Shown here one piece after another: positions 8,640-16,531 of a stretch of DNA of 38,330 nt. The position numbers and the translations under genes were made by a program. Each line of letters opens with the position of its first letter. The stretch's first letter is position 1. This DNA is from a bacterium (lineage in GTDB: Bacteria; Thermotogota; Thermotogae; Mesoaciditogales; Mesoaciditogaceae). The notes beneath the pieces are model-generated. The model saw nothing but the letters and a program-made list of their open reading frames with translations, made no database searches and was not told the origin of the DNA. Location: positions 1 through 38,330 of the forward strand of contig JAJYYZ010000018.1 in NCBI GenBank assembly GCA_021800445.1, written 5' to 3'.

Positions 8640-9974
8640 TCATTCAACCGCATTTTGGGATATGACACTTGCGTACCATTTCGCGCTGTCTTTGAGAATT
8701 CTCTTTTGGGTTTTGTAATCAACATAAGTCATTCCAAACCGTTTTGAATATCCTTCAGCCCACTCGAAGTTGTCCATCAAAGACCAGACGAAATATCCTT
8801 TGAGTTTGACTCCATCTTGAATTGCCCTGTGTGCCTGGGAGATATGTTCTTTGAGGTAATCTATTCTCTTTTGATCGTGAACCGCGTTATTTTCAACTTT
8901 GTCGTCGAATGCGGCACCGTTTTCAGTCACGTAAACTTCTTTAGGATTGTATTCATCTTGAACACCTTTGAGAATTTTATAAAAACCTTCCGGATATATT
9001 TCCCATCCCATTTCAGTTTTTGGAAGGCCTCTACCTTCTACTTTCACTCCCATTGGCGAGGACGGATCTGCTTTGACGACGTCTCCGGAATAGTAATTTA
9101 TTCCAACGAAGTCTATCGACTTTTTGATATCGTTCAAGTCTTTTTCGTATCCTTTCGGTAAGAATTCTTTCGCAAAGTTCTCGATGTGTTCGGGATATTT
9201 ACCTTTGAAGATGGGATTCAAAAAGAGTGGGTAATTTGAAAATTCATGCGTCATGGTGGCGGCGATGACATCTTGAGGTGAACTCGATGCAGGATCGTGA
9301 GAACCATTCGAAAGAGTTATGCCTATCTTTCCGTTTATTCCCTGTGATCTAAAGGCTTCAACTGCCATTGAATGGGCTCTTAACTCGTTGTGGGCGACGG
9401 CAAAGGCTGCATATATGTCACGCATGCCAGGCGCATGTGCACCGTACATATGGCCTATGAAGGCCATAACCCACGGCTCGTTTAAGGTGATCCAATTTTT
9501 TACCCTATCTCCGAATCTCTGGAAGAGATAATCAGCATAATCTCCAAACCAGCAGGCAATATCTCTGTTAGTCCAGCCACCGATATCCTGAAGTGCGGCA
9601 GGTAAGTCCCAGTGATATATCGTCACGAAAGGTGTTATATTCTCTTTCAGAAGTTCATCTATGACCTTGTTGTAGAAATCGACACCCTTTTCATTTATCT
9701 TGCCTTTGCCATTCGGAAAGATCCTTGACCACGAAATCGAGAATCTGTACCCTTTAAGGCCTAGAGACTTCATGAGCTTGATGTCTTCTTTGTATCTGTT
9801 GTAGTGATCGCATGCGACATCTCCGGTTTCTCCTTCATGCGTCGTGCCAGGAGTATGGGAAAATCTGTGCCATATGGAAGGTCCTGCGCCTTCTGCAAGA
9901 GGTGATCCTTCAACCTGATAAGAGGCCGTTGCTGAACCCCAGACGAAATCCTTTGGAAATTTTTTCTCAGTCAT
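8640..9974 (-). CDS. Beta-glucosidase, glycoside hydrolase family 1
   Basis: This 444-residue cytoplasmic GH1 enzyme has the full set of family landmarks: FVWGSATASYQVEG at the start, acid/base E166 in TLNEPW, and nucleophile E351 in YVTENGAA. The usual size for the family is 440-470 residues. It probably hydrolyses cellobiose and related beta-glucosides, perhaps also beta-mannosides or galactosides, since GH1 enzymes are often broad. ATG 9974 is preceded by AAAGGAGAAATTACA. A -10-like TATAAA on the minus strand at 10030-10035 may be its promoter. Its stop is 10 bases from the start of the beta-mannosidase gene. Confidence 0.95.
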   Translation of the reverse strand: MTEKKFPKDFVWGSATASYQVEGSPLAEGAGPSIWHRFSHTPGTTHEGETGDVACDHYNRYKEDIKLMKSLGLKGYRFSISWSRIFPNGKGKINEKGVDFYNKVIDELLKENITPFVTIYHWDLPAALQDIGGWTNRDIACWFGDYADYLFQRFGDRVKNWITLNEPWVMAFIGHMYGAHAPGMRDIYAAFAVAHNELRAHSMAVEAFRSQGINGKIGITLSNGSHDPASSSPQDVIAATMTHEFSNYPLFLNPIFKGKYPEHIENFAKEFLPKGYEKDLNDIKKSIDFVGINYYSGDVVKADPSSPMGVKVEGRGLPKTEMGWEIYPEGFYKILKGVQDEYNPKEVYVTENGAAFDDKVENNAVHDQKRIDYLKEHISQAHRAIQDGVKLKGYFVWSLMDNFEWAEGYSKRFGMTYVDYKTQKRILKDSAKWYASVISQNAVE

Positions 9975-10037
9975 TGTAATTTCTCCTTTCTATTGCGTTT
10001 TCTCTACCCAATTTTCCGAAATTAATCGTTTTATACT

Positions 10038-10245
10038 GTGACATACTCCCACCACTTATAGAAGGGGGAGAATTCTTGCTTAAAAAGGGTTAAATTCACT
10101 TTAAAAGCCGGATGCTTATTTACCGTAGCGGAGGGCAGGATGTTCTCGAGATGGCCTCCGCAGCGCAACGAGGTCAGACATCGAGGGGGCACCTGCCGGA
10201 GCGATGATTCGAAATTTGAATTCTGTTTGGTATATTTGCCACAAA
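10038..10245. repeat. Dispersed repeat, copy C (both modules)
   Basis: This is the most complete copy. Module 1 (10038-10080) is nearly identical to 6138-6180. Module 2 (about 10098-10232) matches 651-766 and carries an imperfect GC-rich hairpin whose outer arms are GGCAGG (10135-10140) and CCTGCC (10193-10198). Part of module 2 also resembles 12880-12945. No protein is encoded that I can recognise. It fills most of the spacer between the GH1 gene and the secreted glycosidase gene. Confidence 0.65.
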
Positions 10246-10272
10246 CTACCCGCTACGCGCTACGAACTGCCC

Positions 10273-12417
10273 CTATTTTACCACTACCTTTGCGACATCA
10301 GAATTCCACGCATAATTCGTACCCCATCCTCCGCTGAAAACTCCAACCTGTAATGAATATGTTCCCATGGCCGGCGCTGTGAACTTGTACGTCAGCGTTG
10401 TAGATTGAGACGGAGAAAGATTAACATTTTGATCGAATTGCTGCCATACTTTCTGATTTGCCGCGTTGTGCACTTCAACGTCTATTATACCGTTATTTAG
10501 ATAGCCAAGATCAGATGTGTTTGTAACTGTAACAGATATCACAGCCTTATCGCCAACGTTAAGTTCGCCAGGGTTAACGCTGCCAGTTATAGAGAAAGCC
10601 AGCGCAAGAGGAATTGTAACTGTGAATTGCGCGGCATCGTTGGAAGATGAGAAGACATTCATCATTGATCGGTCAAACAGGAAAGATTTAACGGTGTATA
10701 TGTCCGGTACATTTGGAGCGGTCCAATTCCAACTAACTTTGTAAGATCCGTTTGCGCTAATTGAGACATCGGAAATGGTTTTTTGTCCTACCATCTTTCC
10801 AGAAGAATTGTAGATCTCCATCTCTATCACGCCGTTTGAGATATTTCCGAATTTGTTCGTGAAGGTTGTCTCTATCTGTTCACTCTGACCCGGTGTAATG
10901 GTTGTACTTGAGACGGTTGTGTTTTGCATCACCTGAGACCCTATGATTTTCACGATATGCTGTGATTTCATGACTATCACGTTTATAGAATAAGGTGCGA
11001 CCTCTATCGGTGATGAAAGTTGAATGGTTTTACTTACAATTGATCCCATCGCCCCTCCGATGCCGTTTCCCATACCATAGACGTATTCTGTGGCATTATC
11101 TTCAGATCTGAATCCGATAAGATTCAAATTCACCTCGTAAGCATTTGACGGATCTGTATTCACGATCATGACAGCAAGGTCTCCATTTGTATGTTTAGCG
11201 GCATAGACGTTGACAAGGCTTTGATCTGAAAAACTTCCAACTATTGTGTCATTTGGCCTGGCAAGATATTTGAGCATTTCATAGCCGAAATAATCCGGGA
11301 ACGGAGTGTTGTTCGGAGGTTCAACGGTTGATGTACCAAAATTAGAATTATTTGATAACAATCCATAATCTCCGTAATTCGTATTTCCGTAAAGTTTATC
11401 GCTGTTGTTATTGCCCGTAAGAGCGTTATTGTGAAGCGTCCACCAGTCAACGTTATCGACACCACCCGTAAGCCAGTTCATGTAATCATCGACCAAAAAT
11501 AGTGCATTTACAAGGCTTGTCGTTTGCTTGCCCGGATTGTAAGAAACGGAATTTGTCTCTGTCACAAATATTCGGATCTTACTTGCGTTGGTACCTGCGT
11601 AATCTCTTATCTCCTGCTTAAGTCTGGCAAGCATATCCGGTATCTGGTTTGTCGAAGCCAAAAGCCCGCTGTCAGATTCATTTCCTGGGTTTTGTGCGTA
11701 CCAGTGGACTATCACAAAATCTATGTAATCTCCGGCATTTTGCAAAACTATTTTGTTCCAGTTAGGGCTTTGTCCCCACGGCCAGTTATAAGGGCATGTC
11801 AGAACTGCGCCGATCTTTATGTTCGGATCGACGGTCTTCATGGCTTTAACAAACTCTATGAAGTTCTCAGCGTAGGCCTGAGGGCCTTTTGTGGCATGAA
11901 GATCAACTTCCCAATTTGCTCCGTAAGTGTTATTTCCGTAGACTTCATTTCCTATCTCCCAGTATTTAACATCGTAATTGTGATCGATGTTGGCATACTT
12001 GACCCATGCGGCCGCTTCAGACGGTTCTCCTCCTGCCGTTCCAGAAAAATTCGTTCCGTAGTTAACGGTAATCAGAGCCTGAGCGCCAATTTCGTTGACG
12101 AGTTTCATGAAGTTATCGAAGTTGTTTTCAGGATCAACATAAGGAAAATTCTGACCCGGAACCGTCGAATTCGTTTTCCAATCGTACATATCCGAAAAAC
12201 TTCCGCCCGGAAATCGCAAAACCTTCACGTTTAAATTCTCTAACAAATTAGGAATAACCGGATCCAAAAGGTGCCAATCCCATGCAGCCGTGTTCAGGCC
12301 AAATGCAGTCTGAGGCAAAGTGACAATCTCTGCCGCCGTATTGATCGTCACTGAAACATTGGCAAAACTAAAAACGGCAAAGATTGCCAGTGATAAAAGG
12401 ATCAAATACTTTGACAT
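10273..12417 (-). CDS. Secreted alpha-L-arabinofuranosidase-like glycosidase
   Basis: This 714-residue protein starts with a signal peptide (about 1-19, ending SFA). The catalytic part (about 25-490) looks like a clan-A (beta/alpha)8 glycosidase near GH51: LRFPGGSFSDMYDW (67-80), acid/base E158 in YWEIGNE, and nucleophile E287 in FVTETN. Two C-terminal beta-sandwich domains (about 500-610 and 620-714) have the repeating pattern VxNTS...GxIDVEVHN...YxFTAP of CARDB-like modules and may bind polysaccharide or the cell surface. It would attack arabinose-containing or related polysaccharide outside the cell, upstream of the intracellular GH1 and GH2 enzymes. The exact GH family is uncertain. The ribosome site is GGGGATGG. 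Its 5' neighbours are gene fragments, so its original regulator seems lost. Confidence 0.8.
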   Translation of the reverse strand: MSKYLILLSLAIFAVFSFANVSVTINTAAEIVTLPQTAFGLNTAAWDWHLLDPVIPNLLENLNVKVLRFPGGSFSDMYDWKTNSTVPGQNFPYVDPENNFDNFMKLVNEIGAQALITVNYGTNFSGTAGGEPSEAAAWVKYANIDHNYDVKYWEIGNEVYGNNTYGANWEVDLHATKGPQAYAENFIEFVKAMKTVDPNIKIGAVLTCPYNWPWGQSPNWNKIVLQNAGDYIDFVIVHWYAQNPGNESDSGLLASTNQIPDMLARLKQEIRDYAGTNASKIRIFVTETNSVSYNPGKQTTSLVNALFLVDDYMNWLTGGVDNVDWWTLHNNALTGNNNSDKLYGNTNYGDYGLLSNNSNFGTSTVEPPNNTPFPDYFGYEMLKYLARPNDTIVGSFSDQSLVNVYAAKHTNGDLAVMIVNTDPSNAYEVNLNLIGFRSEDNATEYVYGMGNGIGGAMGSIVSKTIQLSSPIEVAPYSINVIVMKSQHIVKIIGSQVMQNTTVSSTTITPGQSEQIETTFTNKFGNISNGVIEMEIYNSSGKMVGQKTISDVSISANGSYKVSWNWTAPNVPDIYTVKSFLFDRSMMNVFSSSNDAAQFTVTIPLALAFSITGSVNPGELNVGDKAVISVTVTNTSDLGYLNNGIIDVEVHNAANQKVWQQFDQNVNLSPSQSTTLTYKFTAPAMGTYSLQVGVFSGGWGTNYAWNSDVAKVVVK

Positions 12418-12431
12418 TCAAACCATCCCCT

Positions 12432-12494
12432 TTATTTCAATTTTTTCACAGAAGATCTTTCGATGAATTTAAAAGGCACAACGATGTTATAGCC
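12432..12494 (-). pseudogene. C-terminal remnant of a LacI-family regulator gene
   Basis: The minus strand reads GYNIVVPFKFIERSSVKKLK followed by a stop at 12432-12434. This fits the very end of LacI/GalR regulators (pattern VVxPxxLVERxSV). Everything upstream is replaced by the beginning of a binding-protein gene, so a deletion has joined the two. The fragment ends 15 bases before the secreted glycosidase gene, suggesting the regulator once preceded it in the same operon. Confidence 0.65.
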
Positions 12495-12591
12495 CACCTT
12501 CGTAAAACGTCTCGTTTCTTGGCAAGGTTAGCGCCATCGCCACAGAAGCGGTCAGCAAAACAACTATCGTCACTAAAACGATCTTCTTCAC
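12487..12591 (-). pseudogene. N-terminal remnant of a solute-binding-protein gene
   Basis: GTG at 12591, with AGGAGGTG eight bases upstream, opens a 34-residue frame. It consists of a clean signal peptide (KKIVLVTIVVLLTASVAMA) and then LTLPRNETFYEGGL before a stop. The sequence LTLPRxETxYxGG is typical of the mature N-terminus of family-5 (oligopeptide/oligosaccharide) binding proteins in Thermotogota. The frame breaks where LacI-type sequence begins. It keeps a functional-looking promoter, ribosome site and signal peptide, and may still produce a short peptide. Confidence 0.65.
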
Positions 12592-12616
12592 AACTAACAC
12601 CTCCTGATTTTTACGA

Positions 12617-12650
12617 TCATGATAATTTTAGTGTGAAAATGTTTTCAAAT
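12617..12650 (-). promoter_or_regulatory. Promoter with LacI-type operator
   Basis: TGAAAATGTTTTCA at 12634-12647 is palindromic except for its central two bases and has the TGAAAA-NN-TTTTCA form of LacI/GalR operators. On the minus strand it overlaps a -35-like TTGAAA (12643-12648), and TATCAT lies 18 bases further on. It sits upstream of the truncated binding-protein gene and so probably now drives the secreted glycosidase through the scar. The regulator itself is not in the window as an intact gene. Confidence 0.5.
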
Positions 12651-12867
12651 AAAATCGTTTTTACCGGCAAAATTATTCTTATTTTACCAAATAAATTGAG
12701 GTGAAATCAATTTCTTGATATGTCTTAAGATCTCAAATGATATTGAAACATTTATGGCACATAGCAGATGACTTATAAGGTATGGGAAAACAGCGAAAAA
12801 GGGGATACTCTAATAAAGTAACGCGTAAGTAGTCAAAGGCAAAAGGTGATTCTGTCAAACAGAAAAT

Positions 12868-12950
12868 AACAAAAAGATGGCGGAGAGCATGATGCCTCGA
12901 GGTGATCAACACTGCGTAACGAGGATCAAACACCGAGAGGTGAATGATGG
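12868..12950. repeat. Dispersed repeat, copy D (partial)
   Basis: The segment GCATGATGCCTCGAGGTGAT and what follows (ACTGCGTAACGAGGATCAAA, CACCGAGAGGTG) is a diverged copy of the hairpin module at 10135-10195. Only this module is present. Confidence 0.5.
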
Positions 12951-12978
12951 AGTCAGAAGAAATAAATTGATCACAATT

Positions 12979-15174
12979 TTATGGTGAAAACTTTTTTATG
13001 AATTCAAAGATTTTTCTGATACTTTGATTGTGAAAGGCACCATGAAAGGCTCTGACGACAAGCACAGAAGATTGTGCCTGTTCAAAGATGAGATCTGTCT
13101 TTAAGCCTAATAGACTGTCTCCTATGTTCCAATCGGTCGAAATACCTATGACTATCAGATCGTAATCTTTTGAAAGTTCGACTATCTTCTGCCATGAAGA
13201 AGGGCTGTGTTCTATTAAGATCTCGCCATTTATTTTCAATGAATCAAGTACATCGGAAAGGACTTTTTTGTACTCTTCGATTTCTTTTTCATCGTCTTCA
13301 GAAGTTATTTTAAGAATCGTGATCTTTGCGTCAGGATAAGCATTTGCGATTCTTTTGACCGCAGTGGCGGCCATTTGAGAGTATACGCTTCCACTGTATG
13401 GAAATAGGATGCGTTTGAATTGATTGCCTGTGAATTTCATTATACCGACGTCAACGGGAGACTTCTCCAAGATCTTTCTTTCCCACTTGCTGAATGTCTT
13501 TTCGCTTTCTTCTTTCCATCCCATGAAGATCATGTCGATTTTGTTTTCAATGGCAAATTTATCAACTATCTTTTCTCTGTCTTTTGACAAGATAACATTT
13601 AGATCTATCTTTGTGTTTTTTTCATTTCCAAAATCAGAGACATATTTTCTTATTCTTTCAAATTTTTCAACGGATTTCCTTAAAATTTCGTAATTATCTT
13701 TATCTTTTACGATATCCGGTACATCTACTATCCCTATTGGGACAACATTTCCATGCGAGATATCGAAAGCAAAATTCAACAAAGATTGGTCTCCTGCTTC
13801 ATCTTCCACCACAGAGAGCACTTTGAAATTGTCGCTTACGTTTTTGGCCTTCAAAAATGGTAAAGGTTCATTTGAGATGCCCTTTGGTGCCGTTTTCAAT
13901 TTTGGACTGAGAAGATAATAGACAATCCCGATTGCCGAAAGCGCAATTACAAAGCCCAAAGCGATTTTATCCGTGTAAATGACGACGATGAACATCAAGA
14001 CGTTGAAAACGATGGCGAAAACGGGTATGTAAGGATAAAGAGGAACTTTGAATCCTTTTTGGGTATTCAAATTTCTTTTCCTTGAGTACAAAAGAGCAAG
14101 ATTTATGAGGGCATATCCTGTAAGCGTTAATGCGCTGGCAATTATTGAAATTTGTTCAACATTCTGTGTTATTGTTGCAAAAAATACTATTAGAGTAGAA
14201 ATAACTATGCTAAAGATCGGGGATTGCGTTTTCGGATTTATTGATTGAAAAAAATACGGAAGTCTTTTGTCTCTTGATAAAGCGAAGGAAGTTCTTGATG
14301 ATGCCAAAAGAGACGTATCCATGCATGAAAGTGTGGCTAACAGCCCAGCACCGGCAAAAATGTATCCGCCTATGGGCCCACTTATAAATTTAGCCGTGTT
14401 TAACATAAAACTACCGGCGTTTTGAGCCGTTATGCTTTGAACGTTTATAAGAGAACTTCCGACGAAAAACACTCCCGTTTTGACCACCAGCACGATGACC
14501 ATGGAAATGACGATCGCCAGTGGAAGAGTTTTTTTTGGGTTTTTTACTTCTTCTCCGAGAGTTGTTACCGAATCGAAACCTATGTAAGTCATGTAAAGTA
14601 TGCTGACCGCCTGAAATGTTGCCACAGTTCCGTGTGAGAAGAAAGGAGTTACATTGGTTAAATTCGAAAATTTCATACCATATATCATGTAAGCTATAAG
14701 CACGGAAACGTAAGATGTCACTATGATGTTTTCCAAAACGGCAGAATTTTTTATGCCCTTTATCTGATTGAAAGAGATTAAAAAGATTAGAATCACAGAG
14801 CCTATCGTATCTGGAATGAATGGAATGAAATAATGAAAAAAGGTTCCGAATCCTATCGCAAAGAGTGCAGCCGAAAGCGTGTACGCGATCCAAAGCGACC
14901 ATCCGGTGAAAAAACCCACGAACTTGTTACCGAAGATCGCCCTTACGTAAGAATATCCTCCACCGGCCTCGGGAATAAAGGTTGAAAATTCCGCAAAAGA
15001 AAGAGAAGTAAGAAAAGTTGCAATGCCGGCAAGTAATATTGCAAGCGTGGCGGACGGACCGGCCATCTTGAAAACCGTTCCGGCAAGGACGAAAATGGCT
15101 CCGCCGACCATCGATCCGACACTCATCATCGTTGCAGAATACAGGCCAAGTGTTCTTTTAAGTTTTTTGCGCAC
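12979..15174 (-). CDS. APC-superfamily permease fused to two universal stress domains
   Basis: This is a 731-residue membrane protein. Residues 1 to about 430 form the 12-helix amino acid/polyamine/cation transporter fold, beginning with the typical GLYSATMMSVGSMVGGAIFVL and GPSATLAILLAG segments. The cytoplasmic tail holds two universal stress protein (Usp) domains: about 455-590, and about 595-715, the latter starting KRILFPYSGS and ending SSVLVVRAF. The canonical ATP loop G-2x-G-9x-G(S/T) is not obvious in either, so nucleotide binding is uncertain. Usp tails on APC transporters are thought to regulate uptake. The start is GTG 15174, preceded by AAGGAGGTTGA; the open frame extends further but lacks a ribosome site. 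It overlaps the end of the upstream flippase-like gene by 17 bases, indicating an operon. The substrate is unknown, probably amino acids. Confidence 0.88.
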   Translation of the reverse strand: MRKKLKRTLGLYSATMMSVGSMVGGAIFVLAGTVFKMAGPSATLAILLAGIATFLTSLSFAEFSTFIPEAGGGYSYVRAIFGNKFVGFFTGWSLWIAYTLSAALFAIGFGTFFHYFIPFIPDTIGSVILIFLISFNQIKGIKNSAVLENIIVTSYVSVLIAYMIYGMKFSNLTNVTPFFSHGTVATFQAVSILYMTYIGFDSVTTLGEEVKNPKKTLPLAIVISMVIVLVVKTGVFFVGSSLINVQSITAQNAGSFMLNTAKFISGPIGGYIFAGAGLLATLSCMDTSLLASSRTSFALSRDKRLPYFFQSINPKTQSPIFSIVISTLIVFFATITQNVEQISIIASALTLTGYALINLALLYSRKRNLNTQKGFKVPLYPYIPVFAIVFNVLMFIVVIYTDKIALGFVIALSAIGIVYYLLSPKLKTAPKGISNEPLPFLKAKNVSDNFKVLSVVEDEAGDQSLLNFAFDISHGNVVPIGIVDVPDIVKDKDNYEILRKSVEKFERIRKYVSDFGNEKNTKIDLNVILSKDREKIVDKFAIENKIDMIFMGWKEESEKTFSKWERKILEKSPVDVGIMKFTGNQFKRILFPYSGSVYSQMAATAVKRIANAYPDAKITILKITSEDDEKEIEEYKKVLSDVLDSLKINGEILIEHSPSSWQKIVELSKDYDLIVIGISTDWNIGDSLLGLKTDLIFEQAQSSVLVVRAFHGAFHNQSIRKIFEFIKKFSP

Positions 15175-16153
15175 TTTCAACCTCCTTGTTTTTGGCTTTG
15201 AATTCAAAGAACATGGTTACAATGCCGAGCAAAATAGGAAGATAGTATGTTGATATTCTCCATATCAAAATTCCGGCCATAACGGCCGGAGGACTTCCAT
15301 ACATCGAAAAGACGAGATAAAAGGCGCCTTCTATGCCGCCAGATGATCCGGGAGTCGGAAAGTAATAAACTATGAAAGAAAGCAATATGAAAATCGCACT
15401 TAAAGACCAAAAAGAAAGAAAAAATTGCGCTTCATTTTCGTAAGATGCAGCCATTATAGATCTGTAAAGTATGTAATAAAGAATTCCAAGATCCAAAATT
15501 CCGGTTATTCCGTCGAAAATTATCAAAAGCGGTTTTTTCATCCAGATCATGTGCATCGCATCGTAAAATTGTCTGACATTATCTTCAAACTTTGTTAAAA
15601 CCTCAACATCGTCTTTTTTGAAAAGTTTAAAGATCCATTTCAAAATGCGACTTTTTTTCACGAAATTCACAAGGCCGATTCCAACACGAGGAATAAGCAA
15701 AATTAAAAATACGGCAAAGGAAACAAGAACTCCGAGTAAGATTATTACCCATATGATCTGGCTTAAGACCGGAATTCCTATTTGAATGTAGAAAAGATAT
15801 CTTTTCAACAATAAAATGGATGCGATAGAAAGAAAGATCATCATCGTACTCCAACGGGTCAAAATGATGGCCGATGAGATTTCTGGCTTTACCTTCCATT
15901 TTGAAAGATGGTATATCTGAAAAGGTTGACCTCCGGCAGAAGAAGGCGTTATGTAGGTGTAAAAATATCCTAAAATTGAGTTTGAAAGCGCCACCCGCCA
16001 CTTCACACGTTCACCGAGAAAATGAGTCATTACCATCGTTCTGACGGTATCTATGAATATTATGCCAATAAAAAGCGCAAAACCTATCATTATGTCAATC
16101 GGAGATAAAAATAAAATCCTTAATATCTGTGTGCTGTCTTTGGCAAAGATCAA
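15158..16153 (-). CDS. Flippase-like membrane protein (LPG synthase TM/UPF0104 family)
   Basis: This integral membrane protein of at least 331 residues and about eight helices resembles the lysylphosphatidylglycerol synthase transmembrane (UPF0104) family. Landmarks are SILGYFYTYITPSSAGGQPFQIYHLSKW and FPTPGSSGGIEGAFY, both typical. These proteins are thought to move or modify lipid-linked compounds; no soluble synthase domain is present. The listed start is the first usable codon (TTG 16153), but it has no ribosome site and lies inside the first hydrophobic segment. In-frame sequence continues upstream (KKLYRSLFIALLSTASVFAV) to a stop near 16258 with no ATG, GTG or TTG. TTG 16236 would supply a start if the A6 run at 16212-16217 were one base longer, so a frameshift, slippage or sequence error is likely. 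It is followed by the APC permease gene. Confidence 0.8.
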   Translation of the reverse strand: MIFAKDSTQILRILFLSPIDIMIGFALFIGIIFIDTVRTMVMTHFLGERVKWRVALSNSILGYFYTYITPSSAGGQPFQIYHLSKWKVKPEISSAIILTRWSTMMIFLSIASILLLKRYLFYIQIGIPVLSQIIWVIILLGVLVSFAVFLILLIPRVGIGLVNFVKKSRILKWIFKLFKKDDVEVLTKFEDNVRQFYDAMHMIWMKKPLLIIFDGITGILDLGILYYILYRSIMAASYENEAQFFLSFWSLSAIFILLSFIVYYFPTPGSSGGIEGAFYLVFSMYGSPPAVMAGILIWRISTYYLPILLGIVTMFFEFKAKNKEVESAQKT

Positions 16154-16236
16154 AAATACTGCAAAAACGGAGGCAGTCGATAATAAAGCTATGAAGAGAC
16201 TTCTGTAAAGCTTTTTTCTTTCTTTCTTAGATTCAA

Positions 16237-16494
16237 CGTTAACTTCTGAGCCCTCCCTTTAAAAGGTTTGCTTAATCAATTCAACGTATTTATTTTATCA
16301 TATGATTTGAAAAATATGGAGAATTGAAAATGGAAAATTATCAATTGTCAATTATGCATTATCAATTTAATCAGAAGATAATCCATTTAATTTTGTGATT
16401 TTAAATCTAAAACGGTCATAAACGCCAAATTCGGTAAAATTTCACCCAAAATGACAGAATTTCGCATTTGCATTTATTTTCTTTTATATGTTTT
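16237..16494. other. AT-rich divergent intergenic region
   Basis: This region lies between the divergent flippase-like gene and the uronate operon. It contains the near-repetitive stretch TATCAATTGTCAATTATGCA (16338-16357), similar in type to 31650-31680 (ATTGAAAATTGGCAATT). It should hold promoters for both directions, but I see no hexamers clear enough to assign. Confidence 0.4.
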
Positions 16495-16524
16495 CATTTA
16501 GTTGTATTTAGTTTTATTTGGAGG
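16495..16524 (+). promoter_or_regulatory. Three 10-base tandem repeats, candidate DeoR operator
   Basis: CATTTAGTTG, TATTTAGTTT and TATTTGGAGG follow one another at exact 10-base spacing, ending in the ribosome site of the uronate isomerase-like gene. DeoR-family regulators commonly bind direct repeats of about one helical turn, and the second gene of this operon encodes such a regulator. The role is inferred. Confidence 0.45.
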
Positions 16525-16531
16525 CGTAAAA

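Larger units (their letters stand above)
12592..12978. other. Intergenic region without an intact gene
   Basis: This stretch holds the promoter/operator region described separately (12617-12650), AT-rich sequence to about 12780, and a partial dispersed repeat (12868-12945). I see no intact gene, RNA or terminator in it. Confidence 0.6.

Noticed and set aside
10245-10275. GCTACGCGCTACG tandem motif as a possible CRISPR or attachment site
   Set aside because: There are only two imperfect units and no spacers or adjacent integrase or cas genes.
11524-12234. 236-residue plus-strand frame opposite the secreted glycosidase
   Set aside because: It is antisense to conserved clan-A motifs, and its translation has the irregular cysteine- and arginine-rich look of a shadow frame.
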